In this document: in pieces, positions 15,112 to 23,208 of the stretch
How the letters are laid out: every line of letters begins with the position of its first letter
How positions within the stretch are numbered: position 1 is the first letter of the stretch
NCBI GenBank assembly: GCA_934317005.1
Contig: CAKREB010000004.1
Location: forward strand, 1 to 64,000
DNA length: 64,000 bases
Direction of reading: 5' to 3'
Origin: an uncultured Lachnospiraceae bacterium
GTDB lineage: Bacteria; Bacillota; Clostridia; Lachnospirales; Lachnospiraceae
Notes under the pieces: model-generated
What the model saw: only the letters and a program-made list of their open reading frames with translations
Told to the model about the DNA's origin: nothing
Database searches by the model: none
Program-made: the position numbers and the translations under genes

Positions 15112-15915
15112 ATGGATAGGATGGAATTATTGACAGAAGCGCATGCAGGGAATCGGAATGCCAGAAATCAGATGGTGGAGGAAAATATTGGTCTGGTTTG
15201 GAATATTGTAAAACGATTTGCCGGAAGAGGCTATGATCAGGAAGATATTTTTCAAATTGGCTGTATTGGACTGATTAAGGCAATCGACCACTTTGATATG
15301 AGTTATCAGGTGAAATTCTCTACATATGCAGTACCTATGATAACAGGCGAAATAAAAAGGTTTTTAAGGGACGATGGCATGATAAAGGTCAGCAGAACGA
15401 TTAAGGAAAACGGATATAAAGTAAAGAGGGCAGCAGAAAGTCTGAGTCAGCAGTTAGGAAGAAATGCAACGATTGATGAAATTGCGGCAGCAACGGAACT
15501 GTCAAATGAGGATATTGTGTTAGCTATGGAAGCAGGAAGCGAGGTTGATTCCATTTATCGAACCATTTATCAATCAGACGGAAAGGATATTACGATGTTA
15601 GACCAGATTGTAAAAAATGGTGGGAGTCTGATCGGGTATGCAGGAACAGGAAATATAGAAGGGGTTCATCCTATCAATTCAAATGGAACCGTGCAGGACT
15701 CAGAAAAAGAAATGCTGTTAGACCGTATGCTGTTGCGTCAACTGTTAAGCGAATTGAGCGAAAAAGAAAGAAGGCTGATCGAGTATCGCTATTTTCATGA
15801 TATGACGCAGACACAGGTTGCAAGATATCTGGGAATCAGTCAGGTACAGGTAAGTAGAATGGAAAAGAAAATTTTAAAGAAAATGAAGGATCAGACGTTT
15901 TTAAATGAAGTGTAG
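15112..15915 (+). CDS. sigF: forespore RNA polymerase sigma factor SigF
   Basis: This 267-residue sigma-70 family factor directs the first forespore programme. Region 2 is GYDQEDIFQIGCIGLIKAID and FSTYAVPMITGEIKRFLRDD, region 3 is about 100-150, and region 4 is TQTQVARYLGISQVQVSRMEKKIL. It follows spoIIAB by 22 bp in the usual order. Between regions 3 and 4 there is a glycine/asparagine-rich stretch of about 30 residues (NGGSLIGYAGTGNIEG and onward) that looks longer than in Bacillus SigF. The length is otherwise normal. Confidence 0.95.
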   Translation: MDRMELLTEAHAGNRNARNQMVEENIGLVWNIVKRFAGRGYDQEDIFQIGCIGLIKAIDHFDMSYQVKFSTYAVPMITGEIKRFLRDDGMIKVSRTIKENGYKVKRAAESLSQQLGRNATIDEIAAATELSNEDIVLAMEAGSEVDSIYRTIYQSDGKDITMLDQIVKNGGSLIGYAGTGNIEGVHPINSNGTVQDSEKEMLLDRMLLRQLLSELSEKERRLIEYRYFHDMTQTQVARYLGISQVQVSRMEKKILKKMKDQTFLNEV

Positions 15916-15923
15916 TGCAGAAT

Positions 15924-15952
15924 GCATAAAAAAAGAAAGAAGAGCCATACTT
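15924..15952 (+). promoter_or_regulatory. putative forespore (SigG/SigF type) promoter for spoVA
   Basis: GCATA (15924-15928), a 17-bp spacer and CATACTT (15946-15952) fit the SigG/SigF pattern GnATR and CATnnTA. It starts 9 bp after the sigF stop and 41 bp before the first spoVA-set gene, where a SigG promoter would be expected. This is a by-eye match. Confidence 0.4.
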
Positions 15953-15992
15953 TTTATTGACACAAAAAACTGTTTTTCGGGGAGGTGTACGA

Positions 15993-16160
15993 ATGCAGGG
16001 AATTAGAAATAAAAAGCTATGGTTCTTTTTTGCCCTGGGTATTATGATATTAGCCACTGTCTGTATCTGGAAAGCCGGAAGAGAGCAAAAGACGGTATAT
16101 GCCAATGGGCGGGTGGTTGAACGGACAGTTCCACAGGTGAAGTGGAGGATGCAGACATGA
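15993..16160 (+). CDS. small membrane protein heading the spoVA operon
   Basis: The gene encodes 55 residues and has a strong ribosome site (GGGGAGGTG). One N-terminal membrane segment (LWFFFALGIMILATVCIW) is followed by a basic tail. Its stop overlaps the spoVAA start by 4 bp (ATGA), so the two are coupled. I do not know a named spoVA protein of this type. Position suggests a forespore inner-membrane protein that supports the SpoVA channel. Confidence 0.75.
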   Translation: MQGIRNKKLWFFFALGIMILATVCIWKAGREQKTVYANGRVVERTVPQVKWRMQT

Positions 16161-16783
16161 AACAGGAAGTCGTATATGTAAAGCTGCCACAGAGTGTTCA
16201 GGTAGTAAATAGAAAGATTTTTTTGCAGGATGTGGCAGAGCTTTTGGCAACAGATGCAGACATACAAAAGAAGGTAGGAAATATTATTTTGTATACGGTA
16301 GCAGGGGACAAAAATCAAAAGATGGTCTTTTCGGCCATGAAGATTATTCAGATGATTCAGAAGGAGTATCCGTTTGTTGCGGTGGAAAATATAGGAGAAC
16401 CGGATTTTGTGCTAGAGTACAAAATGCCCTTAACACCCAAAAAGGGAATGGAATATGTTAAGCTGGTCATATTGTCGTTGATTGTGTTTATTGGTGCTGC
16501 TTTTACAATTATGACCTTTAATACGGATGTCAGTGTGGCAGAGGTGTTTGATAATCTGCACTATCTGGTTACCGGCGAGAAAAAGTCGGGAGGCTCTGTA
16601 TTGGAAATTGCATATAGTATCGGCATTTTGATCGGTATATTAGGATTTTATAACCATCTAAAGGGAGCGAAGCTTCATGATGATCCGACACCGATTCATA
16701 TCGAAATGCGTAATTATGAGGAAGAGATGAATAAAGCAATTATCAAAGATGCAGGCAGGGAAGGAAAAACGATCAAATCATGA
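16157..16783 (+). CDS. spoVAA: stage V sporulation protein AA
   Basis: The protein has 208 residues. The soluble N-terminal part (about 1-95, starting VVYVKLPQSVQVVNRKIFLQDVAEL) matches the SpoVAA N-domain. Two membrane segments follow (VKLVILSLIVFIGAAFTIM and IAYSIGILIGILGFY), and the tail is charged. It is part of the SpoVA machinery that moves dipicolinic acid across the forespore membrane. The ATG at 16157 has GTGGAGG 8 bp upstream. It overlaps spoVAB by 4 bp. Confidence 0.88.
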   Translation: MKQEVVYVKLPQSVQVVNRKIFLQDVAELLATDADIQKKVGNIILYTVAGDKNQKMVFSAMKIIQMIQKEYPFVAVENIGEPDFVLEYKMPLTPKKGMEYVKLVILSLIVFIGAAFTIMTFNTDVSVAEVFDNLHYLVTGEKKSGGSVLEIAYSIGILIGILGFYNHLKGAKLHDDPTPIHIEMRNYEEEMNKAIIKDAGREGKTIKS

Positions 16784-17199
16784 AAATAGTTCAGGATATT
16801 ATCTTAGCAATTTTTGGGTTTTCCGGTGGCCTGGCTGTTGCCGGAGGTGTGTTTGCCTTTATTTCTATTTTAGGAATCGTGCCCAGAATGGCAGACAGGA
16901 TGGGATTAGCCAGCCATATATATCAGATGGAATCGGTGATTGCTGCCGGAGGTGTGTTTGGTGCGATATTGACCGTATTTCAGATGCAGCTTATGATCGG
17001 ACAGCTTGGACTGATCTTATTTGGCGGACTTGCCGGAATCTTTATTGGAGCGCTTTCTATGGCGCTGGCAGAAACACTAAAAGTATTCCCAATCCTATGC
17101 CAGCGGGCAAATCTTCGGATGGGGCTTCCGGTGCTTGTGATTGCATTGGGACTTGGCAAAGCGTTGGGCAGCTTGTATCAATTATATTTTGCCCGCTGA
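16780..17199 (+). CDS. spoVAB: stage V sporulation protein AB
   Basis: This is a 139-residue integral membrane protein with about four hydrophobic segments (ILAIFGFSGGLAVAGGVFAF, IAAGGVFGAILTVF, LGLILFGGLAGIFIGAL, GLPVLVIALGLGKALG). Sequence and position, directly after spoVAA and before spoVAC, identify it. It is a component of the SpoVA system in the forespore inner membrane; its precise job is not known. Confidence 0.88.
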   Translation: MKIVQDIILAIFGFSGGLAVAGGVFAFISILGIVPRMADRMGLASHIYQMESVIAAGGVFGAILTVFQMQLMIGQLGLILFGGLAGIFIGALSMALAETLKVFPILCQRANLRMGLPVLVIALGLGKALGSLYQLYFAR

Positions 17200-17266
17200 T
17201 GTAAGGTATCAGGTGAATGACTGGGAGCGCTGGCCTTAGATGGCAGTGTGCGCGGAAGGGACAGAA

Positions 17267-17767
17267 ATGGAAGAAAAAAACAGTGAAAATCCTACGATGG
17301 AGGAAGTGCTTCAGGAGAAGAATGAGCAGAAGCAAAAGGATAAGTATAATAAATATGTGGAAAACATGACACCAAAAAATAATTGTCTGTTAAATTGTGC
17401 AAAGGCATTTTTAGTAGGCGGGATCATTTGCTGCATAGGGGAAGGCTTTCAATCGTTTTATCAATATCTGGGAAATGAAAAGGAACTTGCTGTACTGTAT
17501 GCAACGATGTCTTTGATCGTGCTAAGCATTATATTAACAGGACTCAATATTTATCAGAAGATTGGTCAGTTTGGCGGTGCCGGAAGCATTGTGCCGATTA
17601 CCGGATTCGCAAATTCTGTGGTATCGCCGGCAATTGAGTTTCAGGCAGAGGGACAGGTTTTTGGAATCGGCTGCAAGATTTTTACGATCGCCGGGCCGGT
17701 GATATTATATGGTATCTTTAGCTCATGGCTTTTGGGGGTGCTTTATTGGATTTGGAGTATTATATAA
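17267..17767 (+). CDS. spoVAC: stage V sporulation protein AC
   Basis: This 166-residue member of the SpoVAC/SpoVAE family has about four membrane segments. The family motif is clear: GQFGGAGSIVPITGFANSVV, then SPAIEFQAEGQVFGIGCKIF and TIAGPVILYGI. SpoVAC is reported as a mechanosensitive channel for dipicolinic acid. The ATG at 17267 follows GGAAGGG by 6 bp; an earlier ATG at 17241 lacks a site. No spoVAD or spoVAE follows, and the next gene is fliB. Confidence 0.9.
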   Translation: MEEKNSENPTMEEVLQEKNEQKQKDKYNKYVENMTPKNNCLLNCAKAFLVGGIICCIGEGFQSFYQYLGNEKELAVLYATMSLIVLSIILTGLNIYQKIGQFGGAGSIVPITGFANSVVSPAIEFQAEGQVFGIGCKIFTIAGPVILYGIFSSWLLGVLYWIWSII

Positions 17768-17862
17768 AGTTGAAAAATTCCCTCTGAAATGTTAGCATAG
17801 AAAGATAGAGCAAAACGATTAGAAATGATACAGCCGTATGGACGGCAGAAGCGAGGAAGAGT

Positions 17863-19047
17863 ATGAAACTGCGTTATCCGAAATACTATGAAAAGTTTTC
17901 CTGCATTGCAGGACAGTGTGAGGACACCTGTTGTGCCGGATGGGAAATCGACATTGACGATAAAACGTATGAATATTATATGCAGTTGCCTGGAAAAATG
18001 GGCGACAGGATCAGGGATTCGATCAAAGAGTATCAGTTAGACGATGATGATGTATATGAAAGTCATGGATTTATCTTGCAGGAGGGAATGCGTTGTCCTT
18101 TCTTAAATGAAAATAATCTGTGTGATATCATATTAGAGCTTGGCGAGCAGGCAATCTGTGATGTGTGCACGTACACCCCGAGAAATTTTCTGGAGTACGG
18201 ACAGGCGCGTGAAATCTCAATCAGTCCAAGCTGTGCAGAAGCGGGAAGGCTGATCTTTGGCAGCAGTCAGAAGGTAGAGATTGTGGAGCGTGAGGTCGAT
18301 GAGAACCTTAGCTTTGAAGAGTCGGAGGAAGAGCTGCAGGTTGCGCAGGCAATCCGACAGGCGCGTGATGGCGCGATTGACATTTTACAAAACAGAGAGA
18401 TGGCAATAGAGCATAGAATATGTGATTTTATCTTATATGCGAAGCAGATACAGGAATATCTGAATCAGAATGATTTTTCAAAGATAGCACAGGCAAGGGA
18501 TGCCTGGGAGCAAAACGCGGAGGGAACGCTTCCACTGGAAAAGGGAAGCGTTGACTTACATAGCTATTTTAAGCGGAGAATGGAATCGTTTGGCGGGCTT
18601 GACAGTATCAATGAAGAGTGGGAACATACGTTAGAACGATTGAGATTACTCTTTTTGGCAGCAGGTGGAAAGGAACGCTATGAAAAAACATTCTGGCGTT
18701 TTCGTACATATGTAAGAGAGAAAAATCGTGAGTATGAATGGGAACAGCTTATGGTGTATCAGGCGTTTTTACTGTTAGCGCGTGCGGTGGATGGACTGAA
18801 CTTCTGGGGAAAGGCACAGCTTTGTGTCAGCAGCTTTCTGATGATACAGGATATGGCTTTGGAGCGCTTCTATCAGAATGGAGAATCTTTTTTGGTAGAA
18901 GATATGGTAGATATTGTGCGGGTTTATGCGAAGGAAGTGGAACATTCACAGGAGAATCTGGAGTTTTTGGAAGAAGAGTTTTTGTTTGAAGAGATTTATC
19001 GCTTAGAGGCACTTTGTGCACAGATTATGCCGGATGTGGTTTGTTAA
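17863..19047 (+). CDS. fliB: flagellin lysine-N-methylase (FliB-like)
   Basis: The protein has 394 residues. The cysteine-rich N terminus (CIAGQCEDTCCAGWEIDID, then MRCPFLNENNLCDI and AICDVCTYTPRN) matches the FliB family, which modifies flagellin lysines and probably binds an Fe-S cluster. The C-terminal 240 residues are helical without a named motif. GAGGAAG precedes the ATG. No flagellar genes lie in the window, but a flagellin methylase suggests the organism is or was motile. The role is inferred from the family. Confidence 0.85.
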   Translation: MKLRYPKYYEKFSCIAGQCEDTCCAGWEIDIDDKTYEYYMQLPGKMGDRIRDSIKEYQLDDDDVYESHGFILQEGMRCPFLNENNLCDIILELGEQAICDVCTYTPRNFLEYGQAREISISPSCAEAGRLIFGSSQKVEIVEREVDENLSFEESEEELQVAQAIRQARDGAIDILQNREMAIEHRICDFILYAKQIQEYLNQNDFSKIAQARDAWEQNAEGTLPLEKGSVDLHSYFKRRMESFGGLDSINEEWEHTLERLRLLFLAAGGKERYEKTFWRFRTYVREKNREYEWEQLMVYQAFLLLARAVDGLNFWGKAQLCVSSFLMIQDMALERFYQNGESFLVEDMVDIVRVYAKEVEHSQENLEFLEEEFLFEEIYRLEALCAQIMPDVVC

Positions 19048-19096
19048 CTGCGATTTGTAACTATGTGACGAAGAAAAAATAAAAGTGAGGTATTGT

Positions 19097-19930
19097 ATGT
19101 TTTATATTGGAAATCATTTGTCTGCATCCAAAGGTTATACAGCTATGGGAAAGCAGGCGTTAGAGTTAGGTGGCAATGTATTTGCATTTTTTACAAGAAA
19201 CCCGCGTGGAGGAAAGGCAAAGGAAATCAAAGAGAGTGATGTAGCAGGTTTACTGTTGTGCATGGAAGAAAATCATTTTGGAAAATTGGTAGCGCATGCG
19301 CCGTATACGATGAATCTCTGTGCGGCAAAGGAAGATATCAGACGTTTTTCAAAAGAAATGATCGCAGATGATATGAAACGAATGGAATATACACCGGGCA
19401 ACTATTATAATTTCCATCCGGGTTCTCATGTGGGACAGGGTGCTGAAACCGGCATTGAGGTAATTGCCGGCGCTTTAAATGAGATCCTTACACCAGAGCA
19501 GTCTACAACTGTTTTATTAGAAACGATGGCAGGAAAGGGAAGCGAAGTTGGCAGAAGTTTTGAAGAACTTCGGGAGATTATTGATAGAGTAGAATGGAAA
19601 GATAAGGTAGGTGTATGTTTTGATACCTGCCACGTGTGGGATGCCGGATATGATATTGTAAATGACTTAGACGGTGTTTTGCAGGAGTTTGACCGGGTAA
19701 TCGGACTGGACAGGCTGTGCGCGGTTCACTTTAATGATAGCATGAATGACAGAGGCTCTCACAAAGACCGTCATCAGAAGATTGGTGAGGGAAAGATTGG
19801 CTTAGAAGCGATGAAGCGTGTTGCACTGCATCCGGTTCTGACAGGAAAACCGTTTATTTTGGAAACACCAAATGATGATGAGGGATATGCACGTGAGATA
19901 GCAATGATTAAGGAGTGGACAAACGGATGA
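19097..19930 (+). CDS. nfo: endonuclease IV (AP endonuclease)
   Basis: This 277-residue TIM-barrel enzyme cuts DNA 5' to abasic sites in base-excision repair. Metal ligands are recognisable in VAHAPYTMN, FHPGSHVGQG, LLETMAGKGSEVG, GVCFDTCHVWDAGYD and LCAVHFNDSMNDRGSHKDRHQKIGEG. The ATG at 19097 follows AGTGAGG by 7 bp. Its stop overlaps the ATG of the YkgJ-like gene, so the two are translated together. Confidence 0.95.
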   Translation: MFYIGNHLSASKGYTAMGKQALELGGNVFAFFTRNPRGGKAKEIKESDVAGLLLCMEENHFGKLVAHAPYTMNLCAAKEDIRRFSKEMIADDMKRMEYTPGNYYNFHPGSHVGQGAETGIEVIAGALNEILTPEQSTTVLLETMAGKGSEVGRSFEELREIIDRVEWKDKVGVCFDTCHVWDAGYDIVNDLDGVLQEFDRVIGLDRLCAVHFNDSMNDRGSHKDRHQKIGEGKIGLEAMKRVALHPVLTGKPFILETPNDDEGYAREIAMIKEWTNG

Positions 19931-20583
19931 AACGTTATGTAGATATGAATGAAATTTCCGATGGAAAGCGTTATACAGGCAATGATATGGCAAAGCTGGG
20001 CTGCAATGAATGTGAAGGGTGTAGTGAGTGCTGCCACAATGTAGGAGAAAGCATTATACTGGATCCCTGGGACATTTATATGCTGGAAACGAATCTGAAA
20101 GTGGGATTTGAAAAGTTAGTAGGAACATATTTGGAGTTAAAAGTGATTGACGGAACCATCCTGCCACATATGATTTTAGATGATAAAACAGGATGCCATT
20201 TTCTGAATGAACAGGGAAGATGCAGTATTCATGCATTCCGGCCGGGAATCTGCCGTTTGTTCCCACTGGGACGTATCTATGAGGAAGGCTCTTTTTCTTA
20301 CTTTTTGCAGACACAGGAGTGCAAAAAGGAGCGGCGCACAAAGGTAAAGATCAGCAAGTGGCTGGGTATTCCAAAGCTTGCGACATATGAAAAATATGTC
20401 TGTCAGTGGCATTATCTGCTAAAAGAGATTCAGGAACGGTCTGCAGCAATGGATGAAAAGACTTTGAAGCAATGGAATATGTATATTTTGCAAAGCTTTT
20501 TTGCTATGCCGTATCAGGAAGAAGACTTTTATGGACAGTTTGCAAGCCGCTATGAAAAAGCCTTAGAGTTGTTAAAAGAGTAG
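19927..20583 (+). CDS. YkgJ-family cysteine cluster protein
   Basis: The protein has 218 residues. The CxxCxxCC cluster (CNECEGCSECCHNVGESIIL) plus GCHFLNEQGRCSIHAFRPGICRLFPLG define the YkgJ family, thought to bind iron or zinc. It shares that cluster type with FliB two genes upstream. ATG at 19927 overlaps the nfo stop. The function of the family is not settled. Confidence 0.85.
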   Translation: MKRYVDMNEISDGKRYTGNDMAKLGCNECEGCSECCHNVGESIILDPWDIYMLETNLKVGFEKLVGTYLELKVIDGTILPHMILDDKTGCHFLNEQGRCSIHAFRPGICRLFPLGRIYEEGSFSYFLQTQECKKERRTKVKISKWLGIPKLATYEKYVCQWHYLLKEIQERSAAMDEKTLKQWNMYILQSFFAMPYQEEDFYGQFASRYEKALELLKE

Positions 20584-20623
20584 ATGCAGATAGTGTGAAA
20601 AATGCTTAGAATTGAGGATTAAT

Positions 20624-21712
20624 ATGAAAAAGGTGTCAGTAGTCATACCGGTTTATAATGTGGCAGAATATATGGATGAGTGCATCAAAAGTGTTGTGTC
20701 ACAGGAATATGAAGCCAAAGAGATCATACTGATTGATGATGGTTCTACGGATGGCAGCTCAGATAAATGCGATACCTGGGCACAGAAGTATGATTTTATC
20801 AGAACGGTTCATCAGGAAAATGCAGGAATCTGTGCAGCAAGAAATGTTGGATTGCAGCTGGCTTGTGGTGAGTATGTTGTGTTTGTGGATTCGGATGATT
20901 ATCTGGCGCATAAAAATGTGTTCTCTGCGTTTGCACAAAAGCTGGAGCAAGAAAATGCAGATATCGTGGTAGGAGATTATGCAAGACTTTGGAATGGAAG
21001 GATACTTACTACGGCAGGACATAAAAGCTTTTGTGATTATGAACGCGAATCGGGAGCGTTTCGCTTTTGTGGCTTTTTCTCAGTAGGTGTGTTGGCATAT
21101 GCCTGGGGAAAGATGTACCGCCGGTCTTTTTTGCAAAAGAATTCCATCCTTTTTGGAGATTATACCTATGCGGAAGACAAGATGTTTAATTGCCTGTGCT
21201 ATGGATATGGTGCAAGGTATGCCTTTTTAGATGACACTACATATATTTATCGGAAAAATGATACTTCGGTGTCTTACCGTTATCGTGCTGATTCCGTGGA
21301 AAGCTGGATGCATCTGGCACAGGATCTGCAGCAGGTGATCGAAAGTAAAAACTGGGACGTACAATATAAAGATCTGGTAGCAAACATCATTTTCTTTGCA
21401 ACATTTTTTGACGGAAAAATGGTCTATGTTGAAAAACAACACTCTCTGGTAGAAGTACAGAAGCTTTTGAAAAGATATAGGGATATGCCGCTTGCTAAAA
21501 AATATTTTTGCGAGAGGGCAGCAGGAAAAGGGTTAAAAAAGCTTCCTTCTTTTTTGTGGAAATGCATGATATGGGGATTTTCTGTGGGAATGTGTTTTAA
21601 ATGGTATTTTTTGATCGCGCTTGGAGTGAAACTATTGGTAGATGGAAGGATAGATGAACGCTTATCCGACACGGGATTGCGCGAAGCGGTTGAGAAAGGC
21701 AGTAAGATATGA
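20624..21712 (+). CDS. family 2 glycosyltransferase
   Basis: This 362-residue enzyme is a GT-A fold glycosyltransferase. Its start VSVVIPVYNVAEYMDECIKS, then ILIDDGSTDGSSDKCD, NAGICAARNVGL and the DSDD motif in YVVFVDSDDYL are typical. The acceptor region contains AYAWGKMYRRSFL and YAEDKMFNCLCY. A hydrophobic C-terminal stretch may attach it to the membrane. It overlaps the flippase gene by 4 bp. The sugar donor and acceptor are unknown; it probably builds a surface glycan. Confidence 0.9.
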   Translation: MKKVSVVIPVYNVAEYMDECIKSVVSQEYEAKEIILIDDGSTDGSSDKCDTWAQKYDFIRTVHQENAGICAARNVGLQLACGEYVVFVDSDDYLAHKNVFSAFAQKLEQENADIVVGDYARLWNGRILTTAGHKSFCDYERESGAFRFCGFFSVGVLAYAWGKMYRRSFLQKNSILFGDYTYAEDKMFNCLCYGYGARYAFLDDTTYIYRKNDTSVSYRYRADSVESWMHLAQDLQQVIESKNWDVQYKDLVANIIFFATFFDGKMVYVEKQHSLVEVQKLLKRYRDMPLAKKYFCERAAGKGLKKLPSFLWKCMIWGFSVGMCFKWYFLIALGVKLLVDGRIDERLSDTGLREAVEKGSKI

Positions 21713-23121
21713 CAAAGAAATCTGCAGAACTAATGCGAAACTTGGGATTATTTTCGATTGCTAATTTTTTGCCGAATGTGATCGCTTTTTTTATGATTCC
21801 ATTGTATACCAGGTATCTTTCTACGGCAGCATATGGCAAAGTCGATCTGGTATTTAATACGGTGCAGCTTCTGATCCCTGTTTTTACTCTTCAGATACAG
21901 GATGCGGTGATGCGTTATGCACTGGATGAAGCCTACGACAAAAAGGATGTCTTTCAGGTAGGCTTTCGGATTACGGGAACCGGATTTTTGATGCTGGCAC
22001 TGGGATGTCTGGTCGTAGGACAGAGCAGGCTTACAGGCTTGGAACCGTCTTATCTGGTATTATTGTTGGCATGCTATCTGGTTGGTGCATGGTACAATGT
22101 GTTGTCGTTTTTTTGCCGCGGCATAGATGAAGTCAAGGCAATTACCGTAGCAAGTCTTTTGAATATGGTTGTTGTGCTGGGAGGTAATCTTCTCTTTCTG
22201 GTGAAATTCCGTTTGGGCTTTTATGGATACTTTGCAGCATATCTGCTCGGTATGATGCTTAGCATCAGCTTTTTGGTGTGCAAAGCGAAAATCTGGCGCT
22301 TTTTTGAATGGCGTTTTCAAAATAAGAGCGTGAAAAAGGAGATGGTACGGTTTAGCGTACCATTGATCTTAAACTCTCTGGCATGGTGGATCAACAATGC
22401 TTCGGACAAATATGTGCTTACGTTTTTTTGTGGTGTTTCAGCGGTAGGAATGTATGCAGCGGCATATAAGATACCAACGATCCTAAAGGTGTTTGGTGAT
22501 GTGATTGCGATGGCATTTTCTATTTCAGCAATCAAGGAATTTGACTGGAGGGATGAAGATGGGTTTATCGGAAAGAGCTATTCGATGATCAGTCTTTTCA
22601 TGACAGTGTGCTGTTCTGTTTTGATGCTATGTAATGTATGGATTGCCAGAATCTTATTTGCAGGAGAATTTTTTGCAGCGTGGAAATATGTTCCACCGCT
22701 TCTGGTATCTGTTTTGATGAACCAGCTTTCCTTTTCCTGTGAAAATATTTTTGTGGGTGCGCGCAAAACCAAGATCATATCCATTACGGCAGTGTTAGGG
22801 GCTGTCATCAACACAGGCTTTAACTTTGCGCTGATACCTGTGTTTGGCGCATATGGTGCAGCAGTTGCTACGGCTATTGGATTTACCTGCTTTTGGGCAT
22901 TTCGATATTATAAGCTAAAGCAATGCATTGCTATTAAGAATAATCCTAAGAAAGAATATATTTCTTACCTTTTGTTGATCGCACAGACTGTTTTAGCCTA
23001 TTTCGGAAACCGTTTTTGGTATTTGCAGCTTTTGGTTTTAGCTGCTATCCTTGCGTTATATACAAAAGAAATCCTTTCATTTGTGAAAGGGCGCTTTGCA
23101 GAAAACGGAAAACCATTCTAA
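21709..23121 (+). CDS. polysaccharide flippase (Wzx/MviN-like)
   Basis: This 470-residue membrane protein has about 12-14 hydrophobic segments. The start LGLFSIANFLPNVIAFFMIPLYTRYLSTAAYGKVDL is typical of the polysaccharide-export MOP family. It should move lipid-linked oligosaccharide across the membrane. The start overlaps the preceding glycosyltransferase by 4 bp, and a second glycosyltransferase follows, so these three form a small surface-glycan unit. Confidence 0.88.
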   Translation: MTKKSAELMRNLGLFSIANFLPNVIAFFMIPLYTRYLSTAAYGKVDLVFNTVQLLIPVFTLQIQDAVMRYALDEAYDKKDVFQVGFRITGTGFLMLALGCLVVGQSRLTGLEPSYLVLLLACYLVGAWYNVLSFFCRGIDEVKAITVASLLNMVVVLGGNLLFLVKFRLGFYGYFAAYLLGMMLSISFLVCKAKIWRFFEWRFQNKSVKKEMVRFSVPLILNSLAWWINNASDKYVLTFFCGVSAVGMYAAAYKIPTILKVFGDVIAMAFSISAIKEFDWRDEDGFIGKSYSMISLFMTVCCSVLMLCNVWIARILFAGEFFAAWKYVPPLLVSVLMNQLSFSCENIFVGARKTKIISITAVLGAVINTGFNFALIPVFGAYGAAVATAIGFTCFWAFRYYKLKQCIAIKNNPKKEYISYLLLIAQTVLAYFGNRFWYLQLLVLAAILALYTKEILSFVKGRFAENGKPF

Positions 23122-23208
23122 ACAAACTCCCTTGTGTTACGGATTTATGCTATAATAAGCCTCAGAGAAAACCAAATTTACCGGCTGGAAGGAAAAGAGA
23201 AAAGAAAA

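Noticed and set aside
15600..15720. Intein in sigF
   Set aside because: The insertion is only about 30 residues and lacks splicing motifs.
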